Origin: UBA7477 sp045602925
GTDB taxonomy: Bacteria; Bacillota; Clostridia; Oscillospirales; Ruminococcaceae
Direction: 5' to 3'
NCBI GenBank assembly: GCA_045602925.1
Contig: JAZSCN010000033.1
Span: forward strand, 55,141-119,140
DNA length: 64,000 nucleotides
Made by a program: the position numbers and the translations under genes
Notes under the pieces: model-generated
What the model was told of the DNA's origin: nothing
Seen by the model: the letters and a program-made list of their open reading frames with translations, nothing else
Databases searched by the model: none
Shown: positions 17,846-26,195 of the stretch, one piece after another
Numbering within the stretch: the stretch's first letter is position 1
Layout of the letters: every line of letters starts with the position of its first letter

Positions 17846-18999
17846 TGCAAACTGCAAGAATAATCTCTACCTATACTGCCGACGTTTCGGGCGTGCCATC
17901 AGCACTCTTTGAGCTCGGTGGAATGGTTATAATGCACGACGCTTCAGGCTGTAATTCGACTTACAATACCCACGACGAGCCAAGATGGTACGACTTTGAC
18001 AGTATGGTCTATATCTCAGGACTTTCTGAAATGGAAGCAATTATGGGCGACGACGAGAAGCTCATAAACGACATCGTAAGAGATGCAAGCGAGCTTTCAC
18101 CTAATTTTATTGCACTTTGCGGAACACCTATCCCAATGATGATTGGTACGGATTTTGACGCCGTTTGCACAGTCATAGAAAAGCGTACAGGTATCCCCGC
18201 AATTCCGGTTAAAACTAACGGTATGAGCACTTATATAAAAGGCTCGTCAATGGCGTTCTTAGAGCTCGCAAAACGCTTTCTTACAGCCTGTGACAAGACA
18301 GAAAAGCTCTCCTGCAATATCCTTGGTGTAACACCGCTTGACTTTTCTGTTAATACAAGCGTCGAGAGTATGAAAAATGTGCTTTCGGAAAACGGAATCG
18401 AGCTTACTTCCTGCTGGGCAATGGGCGATAGCCTCGATAACATCAAGAGGTCAGCAGGTGCGAGCGTGAATTTAGTCGTTTCTGCAAGTGGTATGGAAGT
18501 AGCAAGATATATGAAAAATACTTTCGGTATTCCGTATGTCATTGCAAGACCAACAGGGGATTGCCTTACTAAAAAAATCATCGAGGATTTAAAGCAATCA
18601 GCACTCGACAGCATCGACAGAATAAGCTACCTTACCGATAATGACTGCTCTGATGCTAAGGTGGTTATAATAGGCGAGGGAGTAGCGTCAGAATCGCTTG
18701 CGTATGAGATACGAGAAAAACTAGGGCTTAAATGCCGTACGGTCTGCGCTACCGACGATATGGGCATACAGCTTTCTAAGGGAAGCGTTGTCGCTCGTGA
18801 CGAGGACGAGCTTTTGCCACTTTTAAAAAATGCAAGGGTTATAATCGCCGACCCACTGTATAAGCCAATCTGCCCCGAAGGCGTGGGCTTTGTGGCACTG
18901 CCACACGAGGGCTTTTCGGGTAGAATATTCAGGAAGGACATCCCCGATACAGTAAAGAGTGTTGCTCCTCTGATAGAGCAGATAGAAAGGAACCTATAA
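17842..18999 (+). CDS. Nitrogenase component 1-like subunit, NifK position
   Basis: About 385 residues from ATG 17842, whose ATGA overlaps the previous stop; GTG 17830 and ATG 17836 are also possible. It carries Cys37 (DASGCNST) and Cys93 (FIALCGTP), matching the first and third P-cluster cysteines of NifK. No Cys stands between them where NifK has its second ligand, so the shared cluster would have five candidate Cys or use another ligand. Domain order is two Rossmann-like folds, shorter than NifK (about 520). It probably forms a heterotetramer with the preceding subunit and takes electrons from the NifH-like protein. Substrate unknown. It directly precedes the binding lipoprotein gene. Confidence 0.87.
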   Translation: MMQTARIISTYTADVSGVPSALFELGGMVIMHDASGCNSTYNTHDEPRWYDFDSMVYISGLSEMEAIMGDDEKLINDIVRDASELSPNFIALCGTPIPMMIGTDFDAVCTVIEKRTGIPAIPVKTNGMSTYIKGSSMAFLELAKRFLTACDKTEKLSCNILGVTPLDFSVNTSVESMKNVLSENGIELTSCWAMGDSLDNIKRSAGASVNLVVSASGMEVARYMKNTFGIPYVIARPTGDCLTKKIIEDLKQSALDSIDRISYLTDNDCSDAKVVIIGEGVASESLAYEIREKLGLKCRTVCATDDMGIQLSKGSVVARDEDELLPLLKNARVIIADPLYKPICPEGVGFVALPHEGFSGRIFRKDIPDTVKSVAPLIEQIERNL

Positions 19000-19000
19000 A

Positions 19001-20122
19001 ATGAAAGCAAGCAAATTATTATCACTCCTGCTAAGTATGACAGTTCTACTGCTTTGTGTGACAGGGTGTGCAGGAAATGACAGCTCGGGCAGTTCCTACG
19101 AGGAAACAATAACAATTGTCGACCACGCAGGAAAAACCGTCGAGGTGCCAAAAAATATCGAAAGAATAGCTGTCGCAAATATCTATCCACTACCATCGGT
19201 GCTGTCAATCTTTTTTGATTCAGCAGATAAGCTTGTCGCAATAGCACCGCAAAGTATGACAGCTGCACAAAACAGCCTCTTGGGCGAAATCTATCCCGAA
19301 ATTTTAAAAGCAAAAACAGGCTTCTTTGACGGAACAAACATAAATGTCGAGGAGCTTATCGCTACAAACCCCGATGTCGTTTTTTATAGCACAGATATGC
19401 CTGCACTTCGTGAGGTTATAGAAGGAGCCGGCATTCCCGCAGTCGCAATTTCTGCAAGCAATTGGGGATATGACGCAGTAGAAACACTCAATCAGTGGCT
19501 CGACCTTCTCGGTAAGATGTTCCCGAAGAATAACAAAGCAAAGCTTTGCAGAGAAAAGAGCGAGGAGATTGAAAAGCTCGTAGCGTCCCGACTCTCTACC
19601 TTGAGTGATGACGATAAGCCAAAGGTGTTCACCCTCTTTCAGTATAACGAAACTACAATTGCAACACCGGGCGACGCTTCTTTTGGTAATTGGTGGGCTG
19701 AAACCCTGGGAGCTAAAAATGTCGGCAGCGAGCTTTCCGGCTCTAACGGCGTGCCTGTGAATATGGAGCAGGTCTACGCTTGGAACCCCGATATAATCTT
19801 AATAACAAACTTTAATGCCGCCCAGCCGGATGCACTCTATACAAACTCTGTAGGAAACTTTGATTGGAGCGGAATAAATGCCGTCAAGAATAAGTGCGTC
19901 TATAAAATGCCACTCGGTATGTATAGAAGCTACACAGCAGGAATAGATACACCTGTTACTCTTTTGTGGCTCGCAAAAACCATACACCCCGAGCTCTTCT
20001 CGGATATAGACATTACCGAGCAGGCAATAAGCTATTATAAGGATATCTTTGGACTTGAGCTTACCAAGGAGCAGGTCGAAAGAATTTTCGCACCCGTTTC
20101 TGACGCTGCAGCCTGGAAGTAA
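19001..20122 (+). CDS. FepB/BtuF-type substrate-binding lipoprotein
   Basis: A 373-residue protein with a signal peptide ending in a lipobox (CVTGC, Cys23), so it is tethered outside the membrane. The mature part has the two lobes and long helix of metal-chelate binding proteins: TITIVDHAGKTVEVPKNIER at the start, LIATNPDVVFYSTD and later MEQVYAWNPDIILITN. Members deliver ferric siderophores, haem, cobalamin or other metal complexes to FecCD-type permeases. It starts one base after the second component 1-like gene and closes the operon, followed by a terminator. Many Trp/Tyr in the C-lobe fit a large ring ligand, but the ligand is unknown. Confidence 0.9.
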   Translation: MKASKLLSLLLSMTVLLLCVTGCAGNDSSGSSYEETITIVDHAGKTVEVPKNIERIAVANIYPLPSVLSIFFDSADKLVAIAPQSMTAAQNSLLGEIYPEILKAKTGFFDGTNINVEELIATNPDVVFYSTDMPALREVIEGAGIPAVAISASNWGYDAVETLNQWLDLLGKMFPKNNKAKLCREKSEEIEKLVASRLSTLSDDDKPKVFTLFQYNETTIATPGDASFGNWWAETLGAKNVGSELSGSNGVPVNMEQVYAWNPDIILITNFNAAQPDALYTNSVGNFDWSGINAVKNKCVYKMPLGMYRSYTAGIDTPVTLLWLAKTIHPELFSDIDITEQAISYYKDIFGLELTKEQVERIFAPVSDAAAWK

Positions 20123-20136
20123 ATATACAAATAATC

Positions 20137-20176
20137 GGCGTCCTTTGGCAAAGTTCACCAAAGGACGCCTTTGTTT
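20137..20176 (+). terminator. Intrinsic terminator of the nitrogenase-like operon
   Basis: A perfect 12-bp stem GGCGTCCTTTGG (20137-20148) / CCAAAGGACGCC (20158-20169), then TTTGTTT. It lies 15 bases after the last stop. Confidence 0.9.
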
Positions 20177-20298
20177 ATCGGCAAATATTACAAAAATGTA
20201 AATAATCAAATCATTAACACTAAGTTAATTTCTAGTTCATAAACGTAAGATATAATTGATTGTGGATTGTTATATTTTTTAAAAATCGGAGGTATAAT

Positions 20299-21537
20299 AT
20301 GGAGCATGGTATAAGCAAGCTTGACCTTAAAAGACAGAACCGTATGCACGTTCTTAAGATATTAAAGCAGCGTGGCCCTACATCAAGAATTGATATAGCA
20401 GGTGCACTTGAGCTTACAAGAGCAGCTGTAACTATCATTACCAATGAGATGATAGAGCAGGGCATTATCGTCGAGCTTGGCGAGTATAAGCATGTTGCTG
20501 AAAAGACTCCTCGTGGCAGAAAGAAGATACTTATCGATATAAACCATAACTTCAAGTTCACTATCGGTATAACAATCGAAGCTGACCTTGTAAGCGTTGG
20601 TCTTGCTACCCTCGCAGGTGCAGCTCTCGATAAGAGAAATCTTACTATTTCCAAGGCTGCTACCACTGACGAGATTTTAAACTTTATAAAGAAGTCCGTC
20701 AAGGTTATACTTACAGATAACTGTATCGAAGAATCTCAGCTCCTCGGTGTCGGAATGGGTATCTATCCGGGAATGTTCGAGAAGCTCGGTATCCCTGTAG
20801 ATAACGGCGTTCCTGATTATTCCGGACTCAAGAGCCTCTTGTCACAGGCTACAACCTTACCTATCGTTATAGATAACTCTGTAAAGGGTATGGCTATGGC
20901 TAATATCGACTTTACTAAGGTCAAGGATTCCAAGAGACAGAATATCGCATTTTTGCAGTATGGCGATTCAATGCACTTTGTTGTTACAAACCTCAACGAC
21001 CCAATCGTTTCTTACGATAACAGAACAGACTTTGTCGACAGAATCGTGCTCAATCCATCTGCCGAGGCTGTATGCGATTGCGGAAGACGTGGCTGCTGCC
21101 GTTCTGAGATTTCACCTCCTGCAATTATTAAGAAGGTTATTGAGGTGTTCTCTGCAGAGAAGACACCGTATCTCTATAAGGTGCTTTCCGGCGATGCTTC
21201 AAGAATCGCAATGAATAATATCGTTGAGTCTTATAATAAGAACGACGAGGGAACAGTGAAGGTCGTTAATCGTGTGCTTGAGCTTACAGGCGTGCTTCTC
21301 AATAACCTTTACTTCACAACAAACCCACAAAAGATTGTTCTCGATAACTTCGTCTTCACAGAAGATGCTACACTTAATGAATGCTTTAAGGAAGCTGTCG
21401 AGCGTATCGGTGGAAAGACAGTTGCAGAAAAAATCTATCATAGCATTATTGACGATAAGCAGAGATTCTTGTCAGGCTGTGCGCTTGCAATAAGAGAGCT
21501 GTTCTTCAATAAGGGCGGATTCGTTAAGAAAAACTAG
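20299..21537 (+). CDS. ROK-family transcriptional regulator
   Basis: A 412-residue protein. Residues 1-75 form a MarR-like winged helix (LDLKRQNRMHVLKILKQRGP, SRIDIAGALELTRAAVTIITNEMI). The remainder is a ROK sugar-kinase-like domain with the zinc-binding motif CDCGRRGCC. ROK repressors such as XylR and NagC respond to sugars or sugar phosphates and often control polysaccharide use genes. The ATG at 20299 has a GGAGG site seven bases upstream; an earlier in-frame start at 20260 is less likely. TATAAT at 20251-20256 may be its -10. It stands alone, so its targets may be distant or may include the glycosidase genes here. Confidence 0.88.
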   Translation: MEHGISKLDLKRQNRMHVLKILKQRGPTSRIDIAGALELTRAAVTIITNEMIEQGIIVELGEYKHVAEKTPRGRKKILIDINHNFKFTIGITIEADLVSVGLATLAGAALDKRNLTISKAATTDEILNFIKKSVKVILTDNCIEESQLLGVGMGIYPGMFEKLGIPVDNGVPDYSGLKSLLSQATTLPIVIDNSVKGMAMANIDFTKVKDSKRQNIAFLQYGDSMHFVVTNLNDPIVSYDNRTDFVDRIVLNPSAEAVCDCGRRGCCRSEISPPAIIKKVIEVFSAEKTPYLYKVLSGDASRIAMNNIVESYNKNDEGTVKVVNRVLELTGVLLNNLYFTTNPQKIVLDNFVFTEDATLNECFKEAVERIGGKTVAEKIYHSIIDDKQRFLSGCALAIRELFFNKGGFVKKN

Positions 21538-21544
21538 TGACTTT

Positions 21545-21620
21545 AAGGGCGTCGGTAACCGATGCCCTTTTTTATGTAATGAATAAAGAGTACCGAGCTT
21601 TCACTCGATACTCTTTTTTT
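21545..21620 (+). terminator. Two tandem terminator hairpins after the ROK gene
   Basis: First hairpin AAGGGCGTCGG/CCGATGCCCTT (21545-21569) followed by TTTTT. Second hairpin AGAGTACCGAG/CTCGATACTCT with one mismatch (21587-21614) followed by a seven-base T-run. Both face the plus strand. Confidence 0.8.
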
Positions 21621-21664
21621 CGTTTAGCACTAAGCCTTATGCGAAGCGCTGGGCACAATTAGTG

Positions 21665-21799
21665 TTAGCAGCAGGAGTTTTCGCAACCACAACCGAAGTT
21701 GCCGCCACAAGAATTGCCGTTGCCACTGCCGTTACAGCAGCAAAGAATGAGAATAAGGATAATAATCCACCAGCATCCGCCGAATCCGCAATTGTTCAT
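21665..21799 (-). CDS. Small cysteine-rich membrane peptide
   Basis: A 44-residue peptide: MNNCGFGG, a hydrophobic helix (WWIIILILIL), a CCC triplet and a Gly/Asn/Cys-rich tail with CGCENSCC. It has ten cysteines. The ATG at 21799 follows an AAGGAG ribosome site 11 bases upstream. Similar short Cys- and Gly-rich proteins are widespread in Clostridia and are often auto-annotated with chorion-like names; their role is unknown. Spore-coat or envelope placement is a guess that fits the sporulation genes elsewhere here. It stands alone on the minus strand. Confidence 0.75.
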   Translation of the reverse strand: MNNCGFGGCWWIIILILILCCCNGSGNGNSCGGNFGCGCENSCC

Positions 21800-22080
21800 A
21801 GTAATATACTCCTTTTGAAGTGAATTTAAGCCTTGACAGCGTGGGCTGTTTCCACGGCTTATAGTATAATTTATGAGTAAAGCAAAAATTATGTTACAGA
21901 GCAAAATAAAACTAAGCAAGTCCTTAGGAAAGCTGAATTTGTCCCTTGAATATAATAAACTCAGAAGCTAAGAATACTTTCTTTAAAAAGGTCAAAGCTT
22001 AATATGTCATAAGCTTTGCTTTATATCAAAAGGGGAAGGAGAAGCGTGACGATAAAAGACAATCACGCTCGGTTTAAGTT

Positions 22081-24456
22081 ATGCTTTTGGAGTTTAATCC
22101 TGATGAGTTTACAAGAAAAGCGAGGGAGATAATTAAACTAAGCCTTAGTCTTGCAGGCTCGCTGGGACATACCTATGTCGGAAGCGAGCATATTCTTTGG
22201 GCAATTTTGGACGAAGGAGCAAGTACAGCCTGCCTTATGCTGCAAAGAAACGGCATTACAGCAGAGAAGGTCAAGGCTCGGCTTGAAAGGGATATAGGCG
22301 TGGGTACAGTCTGTCGGCTTAGCTACGAAGACTTCACCCCAACAGCGAGAAAAATTCTTTCGTCAGCCGCTCAACTTTCAAGGTCGTACAACAATAAGCT
22401 TACGGGTAGCGAGCATATTTTGCTGGCAATGCTCAAAGAAAAGAACTCCTGCGCAGTCAGCGTTATCCGTACACTCGGCATAAGCCCGGAAAAGCTCTGT
22501 GGCGAATGCGTTACAGATAGCGTAGCAGATGAGCAGGCAAGAAAGCAGGGGAGCATCTCTAAGCTAGAAAAATACGCCAAGGAAATCACAAGGCAGGATG
22601 TCTGTGCACGGTTCGACCCCGTTATCGCAAGAGATAAGGAGATTGAAAGAGTAATAGAAATCCTTTGCCGAAGAACAAAAAATAACCCCTGCCTCGTCGG
22701 TGAAGCAGGAGTAGGAAAAACTGCAATAGTCGAGGGTATCGCCAAGCGGCTTTGTGATAATACCGTGCCTAAGGGGCTGAGCGATAAGAGGATATTTTCG
22801 CTCGACCTTACTGCACTGCTGTCCGGCGCAAAGTATCGCGGCGACTTTGAGGAACGCTTGAAGCAGTGCGTCGATGAGGCGATTTCCAGCGGCTCTGTAA
22901 TACTCTTTATTGACGAAATCCATTCTATTATGGGTGCAGGCGCAGCAGAAGGCGCAATAGATGCCGCCAGTATAATCAAGCCACAGCTTGCCAGAGGCGA
23001 GCTCCAAATTATCGGCGCAACAACCTTCGACGAGTACAGACGCTATATAGAAAAGGATTCAGCCCTCGAAAGACGCTTCCAGCCGGTTATGGTGGATGAA
23101 CCTGGCATAGATACAACCATCAAAATTCTGGAAGGTCTTGTCCCTAGGTACGAAAGCTTCCATAAGGTAGAAATTACCCACGAAGCCGTAAGAACTGCCG
23201 TCGAGCTTTCCGGCAGATATATCTGCGATAGGTTCTTCCCCGATAAAGCGATTGACCTTATAGACGAAGCCTGCGCCAAGGTAAGAATAAGAGAACGCGA
23301 AGCCAGAGATAACAATGCCGTGTCAAAGGCATTTTCCGACTACGTCGCAGGTAATATAACAAAGCAGGAGTACCTCGAAGCCCTTACCATGCAGGTCGCA
23401 AGAGAAAAGCTAAAGCCACTTATACTGGCTACCGATGTCGCACAGGTCGTCTCTCTCCAAACAGGTATACCCGTAAATACCCTGAGCGAAGCAGAAAGCG
23501 AGCGCCTTATACGCCTCGAACAAGTGCTTGCAGGTGAGGTTATAGGTCAGCAAAAAGCAGTATCGGTAGTGGCAGGCGCAATAAGGCGTTCACGCTCCGG
23601 GCTCAGAAGTCCCGATAGACCGATTGGCTCTTTTGTTTTTTCAGGACCAAGCGGAGTCGGTAAGACAAAGCTTGCAAAATTGCTCGCAAGAGAGCTCTTC
23701 GGTAGCGAAAATTCGCTCATTCGCTTTGATATGTCCGAGTATACCGAAAAGCATACAATCTCCAGACTCCTAGGCTCGCCACCGGGCTATGTAGGGCACG
23801 ACGAGGGCGGACAGCTCACCGAAAAGGTCAGACGCAAGCCTTATTCAATAGTCCTGTTCGACGAGATAGAAAAAGCCCACAAGGATATCTACGGCATATT
23901 GTTACAGATTTTAGAGGATGGCTTTGTCACAGATGCAAAGGGTAGACGGGTTTCTTTTATAAATACCGTAATTATTATGACAACTAATATAGGCATCGAA
24001 GAGCTGCAAAGTAAAAAGCAGGTCGGCTTTTCTAAAAAAGCGTGGGAGTTTAGCGAGAAGGAATTATCAGGCAAGCTGAAAGACTTGTTCTCGCCCGAGC
24101 TTAGAAGCCGTATAGATGAGCAGGTCGTGTTTTCACCACTCAGCAGGCAGTCACTCTTAGAAATCGCCAAAGCTATGCTAAAAGAATTATCCGAAAGAGC
24201 ATTTAAAAAGGGAATAGAGCTCTCGTTCGATAAAAGCGTACTTGAAAGATTAGTCGATAGCGCAGACGGAAAAGAAGGTGGCGCACGAGTGGTACGACAT
24301 AAGATTGTGGCAGAGCTGGAGGGGCTCGTAAGCGACCATATTTTAGAAAATCCAACCGACAACAGCCTGCTCGTGACAGTGAGCGGCGACGGCTTTCTCC
24401 TCTGTACCGAGCAGGAGGTAAATAACAGCGATAGTAAAGCTGTCGATGTATCATAG
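22081..24456 (+). CDS. ClpC/ClpB-type AAA+ ATPase
   Basis: A 791-residue Hsp100 unfoldase. It has a double Clp N-domain (residues about 5-145, FTRKAREIIKLS and FTPTARKILSSA), a first AAA domain with GEAGVGKT and LFIDEIH, a short middle region, and a second AAA domain with GPSGVGKTKLAK and LFDEIEKAH. The short middle region makes it closer to ClpC than to ClpB, so it may feed ClpP. No Shine-Dalgarno site precedes ATG 22081. A good site lies 35-45 bases upstream, in front of a GTG frame of 28 codons that overlaps the gene start, so translation may be coupled. Conserved N-terminus supports ATG 22081. Confidence 0.88.
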   Translation: MLLEFNPDEFTRKAREIIKLSLSLAGSLGHTYVGSEHILWAILDEGASTACLMLQRNGITAEKVKARLERDIGVGTVCRLSYEDFTPTARKILSSAAQLSRSYNNKLTGSEHILLAMLKEKNSCAVSVIRTLGISPEKLCGECVTDSVADEQARKQGSISKLEKYAKEITRQDVCARFDPVIARDKEIERVIEILCRRTKNNPCLVGEAGVGKTAIVEGIAKRLCDNTVPKGLSDKRIFSLDLTALLSGAKYRGDFEERLKQCVDEAISSGSVILFIDEIHSIMGAGAAEGAIDAASIIKPQLARGELQIIGATTFDEYRRYIEKDSALERRFQPVMVDEPGIDTTIKILEGLVPRYESFHKVEITHEAVRTAVELSGRYICDRFFPDKAIDLIDEACAKVRIREREARDNNAVSKAFSDYVAGNITKQEYLEALTMQVAREKLKPLILATDVAQVVSLQTGIPVNTLSEAESERLIRLEQVLAGEVIGQQKAVSVVAGAIRRSRSGLRSPDRPIGSFVFSGPSGVGKTKLAKLLARELFGSENSLIRFDMSEYTEKHTISRLLGSPPGYVGHDEGGQLTEKVRRKPYSIVLFDEIEKAHKDIYGILLQILEDGFVTDAKGRRVSFINTVIIMTTNIGIEELQSKKQVGFSKKAWEFSEKELSGKLKDLFSPELRSRIDEQVVFSPLSRQSLLEIAKAMLKELSERAFKKGIELSFDKSVLERLVDSADGKEGGARVVRHKIVAELEGLVSDHILENPTDNSLLVTVSGDGFLLCTEQEVNNSDSKAVDVS

Positions 24457-24509
24457 CCCGCCTGCAAATCTCAGTTCACAATAAAGTTATCGTGTAAGGT
24501 GATATAAAA

Positions 24510-24548
24510 AATCTCACTGCTTAATTAAAAGCAGTGAGATTAATTTTT
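24510..24548. terminator. Bidirectional intrinsic terminator
   Basis: Stem AATCTCACTGC / GCAGTGAGATT with a ten-base AT loop, T-rich on the plus side and A-rich on the left. It lies between the convergent ClpC-like and ABC permease genes. Confidence 0.85.
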
Positions 24549-24593
24549 GTATAGTGCTAAGTTATATTAGCAGTCTATGCCATTGACGGCTCG

Positions 24594-26195
24594 CTAAATC
24601 TCTCTCTTTGTGAATGAATCCCAAGCAATAAGCCAGAAGATTACCATGTGAACAGCGATTACAGCAATTGCTGTTTCAATTGAGTGGAACGCAAAGCCTG
24701 TCGCACAGTTGTTGATTGCTGTGATGTCCATGTTAGCGAAGATAAGGTATCTTCCCCAGTCAAGTCCCATTGTAGAAAGAATTGCTACAACCACGCTTCC
24801 TGAAAGCATACCGAACATCGAAATGCCGATTGCAAAGGAAGCACTCTTCATAAGTGAGGAGATTGAGAATGCTAAGGTCGACATTACAACAACCTCAATA
24901 CTGCGGATAAGGTAGTCCTTCAGAACATATACAAGTCCAAGAGTCTCCTGCACCTTACCGTCTACAACAGTGTAATACGAATCACCCAAAGAGCCTGCAC
25001 CAAAGCAAATCAGAGATGTCAACATCGAGATGATGTAAATAATGAAAATCATAAGGTATCCGATTGAGAGAACAGATACGTACTTTGCAACAAGTATCTT
25101 CCAACGCTTTACAGGGTTGATAAGAAGGAACTTGATTGTGCCGTTTGAGAATTCATTTGCAACAGAAAGTGCCGCAATAACAATAACCAGAACACCTGCA
25201 AATCCAACAGCACTTGCACTAAAGCCGAAGGCAGACCAGAAGGTTATCTTTGTAGCTGTCATCATATCTACAGAGTTTGCGATATTTTCTGTTATATTGT
25301 TTTCTGTAAGATAGTTATTGAGTGCTACAACATTTAGAGCCTCTTCGTATTCTGCTGAAGAAATATTGTTTACATCAGCTTCATAATATGCAATAGACAT
25401 CTTTGCCTTACAAAGCTCTGAAGCATCGAAGAAACGCTCGTCGTAAATGTCAGGATAAATGCTTTGAATATATTCTTCATCTGTATCTGTGATGTATATA
25501 ATACTGTTGTCACGCAGATATGTGTAGAACTCGATTTGTGCATCAATAACTTCAGGAAGCTCTGAGCCTGAAGCCTTTTTGATCTTAAGAATAGCAATAA
25601 CGCATTCGTAGTAGCCGTTAAGGTCGTTGTTTAAAACAAGGCCGATAGCCTGCTTGAACTCGTCAGTCTCCTTGTACTTTTTGTAAGCCTTGACATTTGC
25701 TTCCTCGTACTTTGAAATGAGTCTTGCCTCAAGGTCAATCTCCTGATCTTCGGTAAGTACTGCATCAGGTGTCAGACCGTAGTCAATGTAAAACTGAGCA
25801 TATACCTCTTCTTCAATATTGCTGTAGTCAACATATTCCTCATAGCCATAAAGAGCCGTATCCAAAAGGTCGTATCTCCAGTCAATGCTGTATTCGAGAT
25901 TGCCCTCAATGATGTACTGAGCTTTATCCCAGCGGATGTATTCGGAAACAGGATAGTAGTCATTTTCCGGCTCGAATATGTAGCCACCGTCAATTTCCTG
26001 CTGATAAATCTCATACGCAGGAGTATAATAGCTGTAATTATCGCCGCTTTCAAAAGTGTCGATAATCTTTATAAGTGCAGGGAGTCCTATACCGGCAAGA
26101 ATAATCAGAACCAGCATAACGATTGTAGAGGTGCGCTTGAAAATCTTTATGTATTCGTTCTTTATAAGACCTCGAAATTTACGCAATCTGACCAT
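24594..26195 (-). CDS. ABC-2 type permease with large extracellular domain
   Basis: About 533 residues. An N-terminal membrane helix (TSTIVMLVLIILAGIGLPALI) is followed by an acidic, Tyr-rich outer domain of about 270 residues and then five or six membrane helices. This is the layout of ABC-2 exporters such as those for lantibiotics, bacitracin or sodium. It pairs with the ATPase upstream (overlap 17 bases). The ATG at 26195 sits only one base after the AAGGAG ribosome site, so the TTG at 26186, eight bases from it, may be the true start. Exported substrate unknown. Confidence 0.82.
   Translation of the reverse strand: MVRLRKFRGLIKNEYIKIFKRTSTIVMLVLIILAGIGLPALIKIIDTFESGDNYSYYTPAYEIYQQEIDGGYIFEPENDYYPVSEYIRWDKAQYIIEGNLEYSIDWRYDLLDTALYGYEEYVDYSNIEEEVYAQFYIDYGLTPDAVLTEDQEIDLEARLISKYEEANVKAYKKYKETDEFKQAIGLVLNNDLNGYYECVIAILKIKKASGSELPEVIDAQIEFYTYLRDNSIIYITDTDEEYIQSIYPDIYDERFFDASELCKAKMSIAYYEADVNNISSAEYEEALNVVALNNYLTENNITENIANSVDMMTATKITFWSAFGFSASAVGFAGVLVIVIAALSVANEFSNGTIKFLLINPVKRWKILVAKYVSVLSIGYLMIFIIYIISMLTSLICFGAGSLGDSYYTVVDGKVQETLGLVYVLKDYLIRSIEVVVMSTLAFSISSLMKSASFAIGISMFGMLSGSVVVAILSTMGLDWGRYLIFANMDITAINNCATGFAFHSIETAIAVIAVHMVIFWLIAWDSFTKREI

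Noticed and set aside
15750..18999. Genuine nitrogen fixation (nifHDK)
   Set aside because: Subunits are short, one P-cluster-type Cys is absent, no secure FeMo-co ligands are seen, and there are no nifE, nifN or nifB genes here. The importer context points elsewhere.
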